Positions 15,989 to 25,468 of a stretch of DNA of 32,733 bases are shown here, piece after piece. Made by a program: the position numbers and the translations under genes. The notes beneath the pieces were generated by a model. That model was not told the origin of the DNA. It saw only the letters and a list, made by a program, of their open reading frames with translations, and made no database searches. The first letter of the stretch is position 1. Every line of letters starts with the position of its first letter. Source of the stretch: Clostridia bacterium (GTDB taxonomy: Bacteria; Bacillota; Clostridia; Oscillospirales; Acutalibacteraceae); NCBI GenBank assembly GCA_017428625.1, contig JAFRQM010000013.1:1-32733 (forward strand), given 5' to 3'.

Positions 15989-17044
15989 ATGAAAACAAAA
16001 CTTATTTCGCTCTTTACGGCTTTCGTCTTTAGTTTGCTTTCTGCCGTTCCTGCCTACGCGATTGTGCTTGACGGTTATAACAAAAACGATGAGTATGACA
16101 CAGAAAAAAATAAACCGTTTAATCTTTTTGAAGATAATACCGTCAGCGGAAACGGGGCTTACTGGGCGCAGGCATTTGTCAAAACCGAAGACACGCTGTG
16201 CTATATAATATTCAATGTTTTATGCGACGGCGTTACCGACAACTGCCCGGCAGGTGTGATAATCAAAGCCGACGGCGAAACGCTGAAAGCCGATTTGACT
16301 CAGAAAGAATATGAAGAATATGACAGAAGAAAATTTGATTTCAGTTATGTCGGAAAATCGAAAGCAGGCGGCTTTACGGTGGAGGTCAGAATTAATTTCA
16401 AAAACGGGCTGGAAGACGGCAAAACAATAACGGTTCAGGTTCTGGATGCAAGCGGAGAACCGTCGGCTGTCAAAGATATGATTATCAGACAAATTCCACC
16501 GACAACTACCGAAAAAACGACAAAACTAACCACCGAAAAGACTACCAAAGAAAAGACTACAAAGGAAAAAACAACCAAAGAAACAACAGAAAAAACCACC
16601 AAACCCACAACGGAGAAAACAACAAAAACGACCACAACCAAACCTGCCGCAACAAAAGAAAAGCCCGCCGCCGAAGCGAAAACAGGGCGTGAAATAACAC
16701 ACAGAGCGGTAACAACAACCCTGAAAAAAGAACAGACCGCCGCAGCGGGAACATCAAAACCCGCAAAAGATTCAAAAGAAAAAACTACAAAATTCAAAGC
16801 GCAATCTTATATAAGCGAAAAAACAACAACCGCACAAAAACATCCGGACGAGCGCCTGACAGACAGTTACACTGGCGAGGTAACATACTCATATATAACA
16901 GAAGAATACATAACATCGCCTGAATCAAGAAGCGACACTTCTAAAATCAAAAAGAAGGTAGCCGCTCTGGTGAGTATGACGCTTGTAATTGCGGCATGCG
17001 TGTTTGGTTCGGTTTCGTCCAAAAAAGAAAAACCCGATGAATAA
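15989..17044 (+). CDS. Exported Thr/Lys-rich protein with a C-terminal membrane anchor
   Basis: The 351-residue protein has a signal peptide (about 1-24, ending AYA), an N-terminal beta-rich domain (about 25-165) starting VLDGYNKNDEYD, which resembles the short exported ligand-binding domains in ruminococcal surface proteins, and then a long linker (about 170-290) rich in TTEKTTK-type repeats. It ends in a membrane segment (about 322-340) with a basic tail. I did not recognise a named family. ATG 15989 follows GGATGA; 15980 is an in-frame alternative. It starts 15 bases after the lipoprotein stop and precedes the LCAT-like gene, so the three are co-transcribed. The domain is likely displayed outside the cell. 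Confidence 0.75.
   Translation: MKTKLISLFTAFVFSLLSAVPAYAIVLDGYNKNDEYDTEKNKPFNLFEDNTVSGNGAYWAQAFVKTEDTLCYIIFNVLCDGVTDNCPAGVIIKADGETLKADLTQKEYEEYDRRKFDFSYVGKSKAGGFTVEVRINFKNGLEDGKTITVQVLDASGEPSAVKDMIIRQIPPTTTEKTTKLTTEKTTKEKTTKEKTTKETTEKTTKPTTEKTTKTTTTKPAATKEKPAAEAKTGREITHRAVTTTLKKEQTAAAGTSKPAKDSKEKTTKFKAQSYISEKTTTAQKHPDERLTDSYTGEVTYSYITEEYITSPESRSDTSKIKKKVAALVSMTLVIAACVFGSVSSKKEKPDE
16497..16640 (+). repeat. Repeated Thr/Lys/Glu codons (linker of the exported protein)
   Basis: This stretch encodes near-repeats of TTEKTTK and KEKTTK. At DNA level it is a purine-rich series of ACC/AAA/GAA codons that can slip or recombine, so its length may vary between strains. Confidence 0.75.
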
Positions 17045-17070
17045 CGAAAAAATCCGAAGGGAGTTAAAAT

Positions 17071-18603
17071 ATGAAACACGGTCTTTTTTCAAAAACACTT
17101 GCGGTTGTTATTGCCGTTGTGCTTGTCTGTGTGCCGCTTTTCAACGCTTTCGGAGCGGCAGACACAATAACGCAGGAGTGCCCTTATATCTACATTCACG
17201 GGTTTATGGGCACAGACCTTTATGAAAACCCCGATGACCCGGATTCCGATGTTATATGGCCTCCTTCAACAGATTCGATTTTAGCGGCTGTCAAGGTGGC
17301 GATTCCCGCTCTGGCAAAACTTGTTATTGACAAAGACTGGGACGCTTTCTCAAAGAAGGTTATGCCTTACGCATACGCGATTTTTGAGCCGGTTATGCTT
17401 GCGCCTGACGGCACTGTCAAGGATAATTCAGGCGCACGGATGGTTTATCCGGAACCCGAAGATGTCAAAAGCGACTCGCACCTCAATTTTAAATACGATT
17501 GGCGTATCGACCCGATTGAGGTTGCCGCTCAGCTCAATGACTTTATTGATTTTGTTCTTGAAAACTCCGGCAGCGAACAGGTTATGATAGAATGCCACTC
17601 CTTCGGCGGAATAGTTGCCAACACCTACGCGAAGCTTTACGGCAATTCAAAAATCAGAAGCATTGTTTATAATACCACCGCGATTTATGGTGAAGGCTAC
17701 ACGGGCGAAATGCTTTCCGGCCATATTGTTCTCAACGGCGAATCTCTTACCGAATATCTTAAAATGACTATGGATCGCAACGAATACCGCAATCTCATAA
17801 ACGGTATTTTCAAGCTTCTTTATGATGCCGGTCTTACGGACGCGGTCTGCGCTCTCGGCAATAAGATTATTGACAACCTTGCCGCTGACGCCAGTACGCA
17901 GGTTCTTGCTCCGCTGTTCGGAGGCTGGCTGAGCATCTGGGCTATGGTGGAGGATGACGCCGTTGATGAGGCTATGAGTTATGTTTTTGACACCCTGTAT
18001 GCCGGCAGTGATGTTGACCGCAGCGGCCTTCTTGAAAAAATAAACGATTACAATACCCGCATTAGGCCTTACAAAACAGAAACAATTGAGCAGATGAACG
18101 AAAACGCCAATGTTTATGTTCTTTCGCGCTATGGTTATTCGGGACTTCTGCTTGTCAGTTCGTGGAAGACGGTTACCGACGGAACGGTTGACTCGAAGAA
18201 CTCTTCATTCGGGGCTACAATAGCGCCTTACGGCGAAACGCTAAGCGATGAATATCTTGCCTCGGCAGATCCGAAATATATATCTCCCGACAAAACGGTT
18301 GACACATCAACCTGTATGTTCCCGGACCAGACCTGGATGGTCAGGCGCTTTGAGCATTCCGACGGCTGCGCGACCTCCGACGAACTTATTATGAAACTCC
18401 TCTGCTATGACGGTCAGGCTACCATTGAAACATTCGGCGAATACCCGCAGTTTATGTATTATGACCTTGAAAGCGACAGTATTATGCCCGACACGCTCGT
18501 CGACAAACAAGTCGAAGATGGCTTTTTTGACAAAATCAGGCTTATCTTTGAAGATATTCTGAAAATGATAAAAAATCTCTTTCTTAAGGTGATCGGCAGA
18601 TAA
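17071..18603 (+). CDS. Exported LCAT-like alpha/beta hydrolase, paralogue 2
   Basis: The 510-residue protein is clearly related along its length to the minus-strand LCAT-like protein at 2937-4457. It has a signal peptide (about 1-29), an intact HG oxyanion motif (YIHGFMG, 43-44), a YDWRIDP motif as in LCAT/PDAT enzymes, a nucleophile elbow ECHSFGG with candidate Ser177 (Cys175 replaces the usual Gly), and a late RRFEHSDG with the candidate His. LCAT-family enzymes move acyl groups from or between lipids; the substrate here is unknown. It ends with an amphipathic tail (about 486-510). Ribosome site AGGGAG. It sits third in its operon, ahead of an acetyltransferase. Confidence 0.8.
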   Translation: MKHGLFSKTLAVVIAVVLVCVPLFNAFGAADTITQECPYIYIHGFMGTDLYENPDDPDSDVIWPPSTDSILAAVKVAIPALAKLVIDKDWDAFSKKVMPYAYAIFEPVMLAPDGTVKDNSGARMVYPEPEDVKSDSHLNFKYDWRIDPIEVAAQLNDFIDFVLENSGSEQVMIECHSFGGIVANTYAKLYGNSKIRSIVYNTTAIYGEGYTGEMLSGHIVLNGESLTEYLKMTMDRNEYRNLINGIFKLLYDAGLTDAVCALGNKIIDNLAADASTQVLAPLFGGWLSIWAMVEDDAVDEAMSYVFDTLYAGSDVDRSGLLEKINDYNTRIRPYKTETIEQMNENANVYVLSRYGYSGLLLVSSWKTVTDGTVDSKNSSFGATIAPYGETLSDEYLASADPKYISPDKTVDTSTCMFPDQTWMVRRFEHSDGCATSDELIMKLLCYDGQATIETFGEYPQFMYYDLESDSIMPDTLVDKQVEDGFFDKIRLIFEDILKMIKNLFLKVIGR

Positions 18604-19214
18604 TGGGAATGAAAGAAAGAATGCACACCGGGGAACTTTACGACCCCAATGATGAAAGTGTAATCAGGGAGCAGATTGTCTGCCTCGACAGGCTTTACGA
18701 CTTTAACAACACGCGCCCGACGGAACTTGAAAAACGCAGTGAAATGCTTAAAGAGATGTTTGCCGAAATAGGCGAAAACTGCTATATAGAGCCTCCGCTT
18801 CACTCAAACTGGGGCGGCAGACATGTGCATTTCGGCAACAATGTTTACTGCAACTTCAACCTCACTCTCGTTGATGACACTCATATTTATGTGGGTGACA
18901 ATGTGCTTTTTGCGCCCAATGTGATTGTTGCTACGGCAGGGCATCCGCTTGACGCTGACCTGCGCAGCAAGGCTTATCAATATAACAGCCCGGTGCGCAT
19001 AGGCAATAACTGCTGGATAGGTGCCGGGGCAAAGATTATGCCAGGAGTTACCATCGGCGACAACACCGTAATCGGCGCCGGCAGTGTTGTCACAAAAGAT
19101 ATTCCTTCAAATGTGCTCGCCTACGGTGTTCCGTGCAGAGTTGCACGCGAAATCGGCGAACATGACAGGGAGTATTATTTCAGGAATCTGAAAATAGATT
19201 ACAGTAAACTATGA
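18603..19214 (+). CDS. Maltose/galactoside-type O-acetyltransferase (hexapeptide repeat)
   Basis: The 203-residue protein is a left-handed beta-helix acetyltransferase of the Maa/LacA group. The N-terminal segment (GELYDPNDESVIREQ...) is the typical maltose-acetyltransferase cap; a catalytic His lies in ATAGHPLDADLR, and the C-terminal hexapeptides (PVRIGNNCWIGAGAKIMPG, VTIGDNTVIGAGSVVTKDIP) are clear. It moves an acetyl group from acetyl-CoA to a sugar or similar hydroxyl in the cytoplasm. Its ATG overlaps the stop of the LCAT-like gene (TAATG), so translation is coupled. A terminator follows. The acceptor is not readable; coupling with a surface hydrolase suggests a cell-envelope glycan or glycolipid precursor (inference). 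Confidence 0.9.
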   Translation: MGMKERMHTGELYDPNDESVIREQIVCLDRLYDFNNTRPTELEKRSEMLKEMFAEIGENCYIEPPLHSNWGGRHVHFGNNVYCNFNLTLVDDTHIYVGDNVLFAPNVIVATAGHPLDADLRSKAYQYNSPVRIGNNCWIGAGAKIMPGVTIGDNTVIGAGSVVTKDIPSNVLAYGVPCRVAREIGEHDREYYFRNLKIDYSKL

Positions 19215-19218
19215 TTTT

Positions 19219-19249
19219 ACGGACGGCGGATTTGTCTGTCGTCCGTTTT
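19219..19249 (+). terminator. Terminator of the lipoprotein-LCAT-acetyltransferase operon
   Basis: ACGGACGGCGGA pairs with TCTGTCGTCCGT (two wobbles) around TTTG, followed by TTTC. It ends one base before the glnA -35 box. Confidence 0.75.
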
Positions 19250-19250
19250 C

Positions 19251-19279
19251 TTGACACTTTACTTTAATAATGCTATTAT
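19251..19279 (+). promoter_or_regulatory. glnA: Promoter of glnA
   Basis: TTGACA (19251-19256) and TATTAT (19274-19279) are 17 bases apart. No GlnR/TnrA-like TGTNA-N7-TNACA site is seen near it. Confidence 0.8.
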
Positions 19280-19313
19280 TCTAATGTTATCCTATAAATC
19301 GGGAGGTAATGAT

Positions 19314-20651
19314 ATGAAAAACTACACAAAAGCAGACATCCTCAAAATTGCCGACGAACAGAACGTAAGCATAATCCGCCTGCAGTTCACAGATATTTTA
19401 GGCGCTGTCAAAAATGTTGCCATTACAAGAAGCCAGCTTGAAAAGGCTCTTGACAACAAGTGTATGTTTGACGGCTCTTCAATCGAGGGCTTTGTGCGCA
19501 TTGAAGAATCAGATATGTACCTTTATCCCGATTACAACACATTCACCGTCATTCCCTGGCACCTTGACAAAGGCGAAGGCAGAATAGCAAGACTTATCTG
19601 CGATGTTTACGGCTGCGACGGCAAGCCCTTTGAAGGCGACCCCCGTTATGTTCTCAAAAGAGCGATTGCCGAAGCCGAAAAGATGGGATATACATTCAAT
19701 GTCGGCTCCGAATGCGAGTTTTTCCTGTTCGATCTCGACGAAGACGGTTCTCCCACGACGGATACAAAGGACCGCGGCGGTTATTTCGACCTCGGTTATG
19801 CCGATTCCGGCGAAGCCTGCCGCCGGGATATCTGCCATAACCTTGAAGCTATGGGATTTGAAATTGAGGCGTCGCACCACGAGTGCGCTCCCGCGCAGCA
19901 CGAAATAGATTTCAAATACTCCGAGGCTCTTCGCGCGGCAGATGATGTTGTAACATTCAAATATGTTGTCAAAAGCATTTCACGCCGCCACAAACTGCAT
20001 GCGACATTTATGCCCAAACCCGTTTACGGTATCGCGGGCAGCGGACAGCACTGCAATATGTCTCTTTTCAAAAACGGCGAAAACGCCTTCTTTGACAGCA
20101 ATGACGCCAATAACCTGAGCAAAGAGGCATACAGTTTCATCGCCGGCATTATGAAATATATCAAACCGATGACGGCTGTTCTCAACCCGCTTGTAAACTC
20201 CTACAAGCGACTTGTTCCCGATTACGAGGCGCCGGTTTATATTGCCTGGTCAGCCAAAAACCGCAGTCCTCTCATCAGGGTTCCCTCCGCAAGAGGCAAC
20301 AGCACAAGAATAGAACTGCGCAGCGCCGATCCGGCCTGCAACCCCTACCTTGAAATGGCGGTCTGCCTTATGGCGGGGCTTGAGGGCATTAAAAACAATC
20401 TTGCCTGCCCGCCCTCAACAGACTACAATATTTTTGATATGAGTGAGGATGAAATCAAAAAAGCGGGCATTGAGCTTCTTCCGAATTCACTTGAGGAGGC
20501 AACCTCGGAGTTTGAAAACAACGAGTTTATAATGACTGTTCTCGGCAAACATGTTTATGAGAAATACCTTGAAGCGAAAAAAGAAGAATGGCTCGCTTAC
20601 AGGCGCAGAATATCGCAGTGGGAGATCGACCGTTATCTTGCGGTTTATTGA
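19314..20651 (+). CDS. glnA: Glutamine synthetase, type I
   Basis: Makes glutamine from glutamate, ammonia and ATP in the cytoplasm as a dodecamer. The 445-residue protein has the GSI beta-grasp N-terminus ([18 protein letters not shown]), the catalytic segment [23 protein letters not shown] with metal-binding acidic residues, [11 protein letters not shown] and [20 protein letters not shown]. Its length matches the Bacillus-type (GSI-alpha) enzyme. I chose the ATG at 19314, after GGGAGG; the frame runs back to 19251, but that is the promoter. It is a single-gene unit. No nitrogen regulator or riboswitch is seen beside it, so control is probably at enzyme level or by a distant regulator. Confidence 0.97.
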   Translation: MKNYTKADILKIADEQNVSIIRLQFTDILGAVKNVAITRSQLEKALDNKCMFDGSSIEGFVRIEESDMYLYPDYNTFTVIPWHLDKGEGRIARLICDVYGCDGKPFEGDPRYVLKRAIAEAEKMGYTFNVGSECEFFLFDLDEDGSPTTDTKDRGGYFDLGYADSGEACRRDICHNLEAMGFEIEASHHECAPAQHEIDFKYSEALRAADDVVTFKYVVKSISRRHKLHATFMPKPVYGIAGSGQHCNMSLFKNGENAFFDSNDANNLSKEAYSFIAGIMKYIKPMTAVLNPLVNSYKRLVPDYEAPVYIAWSAKNRSPLIRVPSARGNSTRIELRSADPACNPYLEMAVCLMAGLEGIKNNLACPPSTDYNIFDMSEDEIKKAGIELLPNSLEEATSEFENNEFIMTVLGKHVYEKYLEAKKEEWLAYRRRISQWEIDRYLAVY

Positions 20652-20685
20652 TTATTAATTTGTTTAATAAAATTTAAAAAAACAC

Positions 20686-20714
20686 TTGATATTATAATAA
20701 TATTGTGTTAAACT
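20686..20714 (+). promoter_or_regulatory. Promoter of the rimP-nusA-infB operon
   Basis: TTGATA (20686-20691) and TAAACT (20709-20714) are 17 bases apart, placing the transcript start near 20721, upstream of the leader hairpin. Confidence 0.55.
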
Positions 20715-20736
20715 TTGAAAAGTAAGATATGTATTG

Positions 20737-20769
20737 ACAAAAGAGTGGGTCTGACCCGCTCTTTTGTTT
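20737..20769 (+). promoter_or_regulatory. Terminator-like leader hairpin before rimP (probable attenuator)
   Basis: ACAAAAGAGTGGGT pairs with ACCCGCTCTTTTGT (one wobble) around CTG, followed by TT. It ends about 18 bases before the rimP start codon, and no gene lies between it and the promoter, so it cannot end an upstream gene. In Bacillus subtilis the matching operon is reported to be autoregulated by NusA at a leader terminator; the same is likely here. Confidence 0.75.
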
Positions 20770-20787
20770 ATAAAAAGGAGGAATCTG

Positions 20788-21267
20788 ATGGCAGGCAAAG
20801 GCAAGGGCGGAAACACAGTCGCCGCCGTGTGGCAGATAGCCGAGCCCATAGCAAAACAACTAGGTCTTGAACTTTGGGATGTCCGTTTTGTAAAAGAAGG
20901 CGTTTCGTGGTATCTGCGCATTTATATTGACAAAGAAGGCGGCGTAGGCATTGAGGACTGCGAAAATATGAGCAGGGCAATAGACGCCCCTCTCGACGAG
21001 GCTGACCCAATAGAGCAGAGTTACTGCCTTGAGGTTTCATCACCCGGTCTTGAAAGAGAACTTGTAAGGGATGAACACTTTGAAAGATATAAGAGTGAAA
21101 AGATTATTGTCAAACTTATACGCCCGCATGAAGGCAAACGCGATTTCAGGGGCGTGCTTGAGGAATATGACGGCAAAAACATAACCGTCCGACTTGAAAA
21201 CGGAGAAGGTCTCTGTTTTGAAAAAAAAGAAGCAAGTTACATAAAACTTGATGATTTTGATATCTGA
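20788..21267 (+). CDS. rimP: Ribosome maturation factor RimP
   Basis: The 159-residue protein has the RimP layout: an N-terminal alpha/beta domain (VWQIAEPIAKQLGLELWDVRF, YLRIYIDKEGGVGIEDCENMSRAIDAPLDE, YCLEVSSPGLERELV) and a C-terminal SH3-like barrel (KRDFRGVLEEYDGKNITV). It helps mature the 30S subunit. ATG 20788 is chosen because AAGGAGG lies 6 bases upstream and it follows the leader hairpin. It is the first gene of the operon and lies 21 bases before nusA, as in other Firmicutes. Confidence 0.96.
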   Translation: MAGKGKGGNTVAAVWQIAEPIAKQLGLELWDVRFVKEGVSWYLRIYIDKEGGVGIEDCENMSRAIDAPLDEADPIEQSYCLEVSSPGLERELVRDEHFERYKSEKIIVKLIRPHEGKRDFRGVLEEYDGKNITVRLENGEGLCFEKKEASYIKLDDFDI

Positions 21268-21288
21268 GGAAAGGAACATAACGGAAAA

Positions 21289-22362
21289 ATGGATAACAAA
21301 GAATTTTTTGAGGCATTAAAAATGCTCGCGAAGGAGAAGAAACTCTCGCTTGACCTTCTCTGCGAAGGAATTGAGCGCGCAATAGTTACTGCAGTCAAAA
21401 GAGATTACAACAACAAAGAAATCGTTTTCTGCGACATAGATCCGGATGCCGGAACAATCCGCGTTTATGTGCGTATGAATGTTGTCAATGAGATTGATGA
21501 CCCCGACACCGACTTAACGGTTGAACAGGCAAAGCGCTATAAAAAAACAGCGTTGCCGGGCGATATTATTGAAATCGACCTTGACACAAGAGAAGTCAGC
21601 CGTATTGCGGCAGAAAAAGGCAAACATGTTCTGCGCCAAGGTATTCGCGAGGCGGAGCACGGTCAGATAAGAGAAGAATTCCAGTCGCGTAATCAGGAAA
21701 TTGTCACTGTCAAAGTTTCACGAATTGACCCCGAAACTCTCGACGCCTATGTTGAATTCGGCAAACTTGAAGAAAGACTGCCCAGAAGCGAACAACTTCC
21801 TAACGATAATTTCAGAGAGGGTGACCTCATCAAGGTTTTTGTTGCCGATGTAAAAGACACATCAAGAAACATCCCCAAGGCAACAATTTCAAGAACACAC
21901 CCCGGTCTTGTCAGAAGGCTGCTTGAAAGCGAAGTGCCTGAAATCTATGACGGCACGGTTGAAATCAAGTCTGTTTCAAGAGAAGCGGGTTCAAGAAGCA
22001 AAATCGCCGTTTACTCCTCCGATGAGAATGTTGACCCTGTCGGTGCCTGCATAGGTCCCAGAGGCACGAGAGTAGGCAAAATAGTAGATCTGCTCGGCGG
22101 TGAAAAACTTGACATAGTCCGATACAGCGACGATGTCGCGGAATATGTTGCCGCTTCACTCGCACCCGCAGATGTTATCTCCGTAACTGTTGAAGAAGGC
22201 GAAGAAGAAACGGTTTGCAGAGTAGTTGTTCCCAACAGCCAGTTGTCGCTCGCTATAGGCAACAAGGGTCAGAATGCCCGTCTTGCCGCAAAGCTTACCG
22301 GCTGCAAAATAGACATCAACCCGGAAACAGAAACAGACGATGTTATTGACTACGGCTTTTAA
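21289..22362 (+). CDS. nusA: Transcription termination/antitermination factor NusA
   Basis: NusA binds RNA polymerase and controls pausing, termination and antitermination. The 357-residue protein is the short Firmicutes form: N-terminal polymerase-binding domain (about 1-125), S1 domain (about 130-200) and two KH domains (GACIGPRGTRVGKIVDLLGG and LAIGNKGQNARLAAKLTG), with no C-terminal acidic repeats. The ribosome site is AGGAAAGGAA. Being downstream of a terminator-like leader, it can plausibly control its own operon. Confidence 0.97.
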   Translation: MDNKEFFEALKMLAKEKKLSLDLLCEGIERAIVTAVKRDYNNKEIVFCDIDPDAGTIRVYVRMNVVNEIDDPDTDLTVEQAKRYKKTALPGDIIEIDLDTREVSRIAAEKGKHVLRQGIREAEHGQIREEFQSRNQEIVTVKVSRIDPETLDAYVEFGKLEERLPRSEQLPNDNFREGDLIKVFVADVKDTSRNIPKATISRTHPGLVRRLLESEVPEIYDGTVEIKSVSREAGSRSKIAVYSSDENVDPVGACIGPRGTRVGKIVDLLGGEKLDIVRYSDDVAEYVAASLAPADVISVTVEEGEEETVCRVVVPNSQLSLAIGNKGQNARLAAKLTGCKIDINPETETDDVIDYGF

Positions 22363-22396
22363 TTAAAGCCGCAATACTGATGAAAGGAGAATACCT

Positions 22397-22669
22397 ATGC
22401 CGGCAGCAAGAAAAATCCCGATGAGAAAATGCACGGGCTGCAATGAGATGAAGCCCAAGAAGGAACTTGTCAGAGTGGTAAAAAGCCCTGAAGGGGAAGT
22501 ATCGCTTGACCTGACAGGCAAAAAGCCCGGGCGCGGCGCCTATGTGTGCAGAGATGAAGAATGTCTCAGAAAAGCGCGTAAGGCAAAAAGATTTGAAAAG
22601 GCTTTTTCGTGCGCAATACCGGATGAGGTATTCGACCGCATGGAAGGGGAGATGAAAAATGGCGGATAA
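22397..22669 (+). CDS. rnpM: RNase P modulator RnpM (YlxR)
   Basis: The 90-residue protein matches YlxR/RnpM: RKCTGCNEMKPKKELVRVV, then LDLTGKKPGRGAYVC and ECLRKARK, a small basic RNA-binding fold. The B. subtilis protein is reported to modulate RNase P. It lies 34 bases after nusA and overlaps ylxQ by 11 bases, the classical order. Confidence 0.95.
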   Translation: MPAARKIPMRKCTGCNEMKPKKELVRVVKSPEGEVSLDLTGKKPGRGAYVCRDEECLRKARKAKRFEKAFSCAIPDEVFDRMEGEMKNGG

Positions 22670-22997
22670 TTCCGCATTACTCTCTCTGCTGGGGCTTTGC
22701 AAAAAGGCAAACAAACTCAGTTGCGGTCACGACGCGGCAGTGGAGTCCATCCACTCCGGGCAGGCGGAAATCTGCCTTATGAGCAGCGATTCATCACAGA
22801 GGCTCAGAGATGAAATCAAAAGAGAAATCTCAATGAGCAAACGCGAAATTCAGTTTTGCGTCACAGACAGCACGATGGATGAAATCGGGCACGCAGTCAG
22901 GCTGCGTTCCGCGGTAATTACAGTCAATGACAGCGGTTTTGCAAAATCGGTAAGCAAACTGACACATAATGAAAGACGGGAGGAAAACGAATGTTAA
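22659..22997 (+). CDS. ylxQ: YlxQ, L7Ae/L30e-family RNA-binding protein
   Basis: The 112-residue protein has the L7Ae/L30e/S12e/Gadd45 fold: [33 protein letters not shown] and [13 protein letters not shown]. Such proteins bind kink-turn RNAs. The exact role of YlxQ is not settled. It overlaps rnpM by 11 bases and infB by 7, so translation is coupled on both sides. Confidence 0.93.
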   Translation: MADNSALLSLLGLCKKANKLSCGHDAAVESIHSGQAEICLMSSDSSQRLRDEIKREISMSKREIQFCVTDSTMDEIGHAVRLRSAVITVNDSGFAKSVSKLTHNERREENEC

Positions 22998-25465
22998 ATA
23001 AATACAAAGTTTCAGAAGTCGCAAAAGACTTCGGTCTGAAAAGCAAAGATATAATTGACCTTCTCGCTAAGTATTTTGAAGGTGAGAAAAAGCATTCATC
23101 CGCTCTTGAAGAGGATGAACTTGACATTATTTTTGAAACCTTTACGATTGAAAATCAGGTTGATGAAGAAGGTCTCAAAACCTATTTTGATATGGCTTCC
23201 GAAAGAAAACCGGAAGAAAAGAAGCAGGAGAAAGCCGAAGAAAAACAGGAAACACCTGCCGCAGAAAAACCGGAAGCGAAGCAGGAAGAAAAGAAAGAAG
23301 AAAAGCCTGCAAAAGCGGAAAAACCGGCAGAAACCAAAAAGGAAGAAGCGAAAGAAACACCGAAAACACCTGCAAAGCAGCCTAAAAAGGATGAAGTCGG
23401 CAAATTCCGTATGCCCGAAAAGAAAGCGGAACCCGTTCCCGGAAAGAAAAAAGAGAACAAGCCCACACATGCAAGAACAAAGGGCGAGGTTCGCACCATT
23501 GACACAAGGGCGAGCAATGTTGACCTTGAAAAATATAACGAAAGATATGAAAATATCGCTCCCGGCACAGCAATGCGCAGGAATGAGAATCAGACCAACA
23601 AGCAGAAAATCAAGCAGAAATCACAGCAATACCGCAAGCAGGGCATGCGTTCGTCCAAACACGAAACAGAGGCGGAGCGTCTCAAGAGAATTGCCGAAGA
23701 ACGCGCAAAAAAACCCCAGCTTCAGCTTAAACTTCCCGAAGAAATCACAGTCGGCAATCTCGCCGCCATGATGAAGAGAACCGCGGCGGAAGTCATCAAA
23801 AAACTGTTCTCGCTGGGCGTTATGGCAACGGTGAACCAGACACTTGATTATGACACAGCGGCAATAGTCGCCGAAGAACTCGGTGCAAAAGTCGAAAAAG
23901 AAGTTGTCGTTACGATTGAAGACAGAATTATTGATGACAGCGAAGATGCGGCTGAAGACCTTGTTCCCAGAGATCCGGTAGTTGTAGTTATGGGCCATGT
24001 TGACCACGGCAAAACATCAATTCTCGACGCGGTTCGCAACACGGCTGTTACTGCGACCGAGGCGGGCGGCATAACCCAGCATATAGGTGCATACAGAGTT
24101 GACCTCAACGGCAGCAAAATCACATTCCTTGACACTCCCGGTCACGCCGCGTTTACATCAATGCGCGCAAGAGGCGCCATGGCAACAGATATTGCAATTC
24201 TTGTTGTTGCCGCCGATGACGGTATTATGCCGCAGACAATAGAGGCTATAAACCACGCGAAAGCGGCAAACTGCCCCATTGTTGTTGCTATCAATAAAAT
24301 GGATAAACCCGCCGCACAGCCCGACAGAGTTCTTCAGCAGCTCACCGAATATGAACTTGTTCCCGAAGAATGGGGCGGCGACACAATCTGCGTCCCCGTT
24401 TCCGCATTAACACACCAGGGCATTGACAAACTGCTTGAATCCGTGCTGCTAGTGGCGGAGATGAAAGAACTCAAGGCAAATCCGAACAGGGCCGCCAAGG
24501 GTGTTGTAATCGAAGCAAGGCTTGACAAGGGCAGAGGCGCGGTAGCAACCCTTCTTGTTCAGAACGGCACACTTAAGCCGGGCGATACGGTTGTTGCCGG
24601 CACGGCTGTCGGTAAGGTCCGCGTAATGCTTGATGACAAAGGTCGCAAAGTCAAATCCGCGGGACCTTCCGTTCCTGTTGAAATCACCGGTCTTGCTGAA
24701 GTTCCACAGGCAGGCGATATTTTCAATGCGGTAAATGACGAGCGCCTTGCAAGAGAACTTGTTGAGCAGAGAAAAACAAAAGAAAAAGAAGAACAGTTCA
24801 AACAGTATGAAAAGGTTACACTCGACAATCTGTTTGACTCACTCAAATCGGGTGAACTCAAAGACCTCAACATTGTTCTCAAAGCAGATGTTCAGGGTTC
24901 GGTAGAGGCTGTCAAACAAAGCCTTGTCAAACTTTCAAACGACGAGGTTGTTGTCAAGGTTATCCACTCCGGCGTAGGTGCCATAAACGAGAGCGATATT
25001 ATGCTCGCCAACGCATCAAATGCAATAGTAATAGGCTTCAATGTGCGCCCGAATCCCGTAGCCTCTGAGAACGCAGAGCGTGACGGTGTTGAAATACGCA
25101 CATACAGAATAATCTATGACGCCATTGAGGAAATCCAGTCGGCAATCAAAGGTATGCTCGCTCCCAAATACAGGGATGTTGATATTGCGAGAATCGAAGT
25201 GCGTCAGGTTGTCAAAATCTCGTCCGTCGGCAACATTGCGGGCTGCTATGTTCAGTCCGGCAAGGTCAGCAGAAACGCGAAAATCCGCGTAGTCCGTGAC
25301 GGTATAGTAATAACCGAAGACGCGATTGCTTCACTGAGAAGATTCAAAGACGATGTCAAAGAAGTCGCCACAGGTTTCGAATGCGGTATCGGTCTTGAAA
25401 AATACAACGATATCAAAGAGGGCGACATTTTCGAAGCGTTTATAACCGAAGAATACAGGGATTAA
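22991..25465 (+). CDS. infB: Translation initiation factor IF-2
   Basis: IF-2 is the GTPase that places initiator tRNA on the 30S subunit and helps subunits join. The 824-residue protein has an IF2-N motif at the N-terminus ([21 protein letters not shown]), a Lys/Glu/Ala/Pro-rich linker (about 70-200), a second IF2-N motif (about 250-305), the GTPase domain with GHVDHGKT (about 335), DTPGHAAF and NKMD, and domains II-IV ([22 protein letters not shown]). Translation starts within ylxQ. Length is usual for Clostridia. Confidence 0.98.
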   Translation: MLNKYKVSEVAKDFGLKSKDIIDLLAKYFEGEKKHSSALEEDELDIIFETFTIENQVDEEGLKTYFDMASERKPEEKKQEKAEEKQETPAAEKPEAKQEEKKEEKPAKAEKPAETKKEEAKETPKTPAKQPKKDEVGKFRMPEKKAEPVPGKKKENKPTHARTKGEVRTIDTRASNVDLEKYNERYENIAPGTAMRRNENQTNKQKIKQKSQQYRKQGMRSSKHETEAERLKRIAEERAKKPQLQLKLPEEITVGNLAAMMKRTAAEVIKKLFSLGVMATVNQTLDYDTAAIVAEELGAKVEKEVVVTIEDRIIDDSEDAAEDLVPRDPVVVVMGHVDHGKTSILDAVRNTAVTATEAGGITQHIGAYRVDLNGSKITFLDTPGHAAFTSMRARGAMATDIAILVVAADDGIMPQTIEAINHAKAANCPIVVAINKMDKPAAQPDRVLQQLTEYELVPEEWGGDTICVPVSALTHQGIDKLLESVLLVAEMKELKANPNRAAKGVVIEARLDKGRGAVATLLVQNGTLKPGDTVVAGTAVGKVRVMLDDKGRKVKSAGPSVPVEITGLAEVPQAGDIFNAVNDERLARELVEQRKTKEKEEQFKQYEKVTLDNLFDSLKSGELKDLNIVLKADVQGSVEAVKQSLVKLSNDEVVVKVIHSGVGAINESDIMLANASNAIVIGFNVRPNPVASENAERDGVEIRTYRIIYDAIEEIQSAIKGMLAPKYRDVDIARIEVRQVVKISSVGNIAGCYVQSGKVSRNAKIRVVRDGIVITEDAIASLRRFKDDVKEVATGFECGIGLEKYNDIKEGDIFEAFITEEYRD

Positions 25466-25468
25466 GAT

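Noticed and set aside
16435..16797. Minus-strand Val/Phe-rich open frame opposite the TTEK linker
   Set aside because: It is an antisense product of the repeat, with no ribosome site or family resemblance.
20734..20739. TTGACA as a -35 box for rimP
   Set aside because: It lies inside the leader hairpin stem, and no -10 is at a fitting distance before the start; the promoter at 20686-20714 fits better.
23055..23771. Long Lys/Arg-rich open frame inside infB
   Set aside because: It is the +1 reading of the Lys/Glu-rich IF-2 linker, and the IF-2 frame is well conserved.
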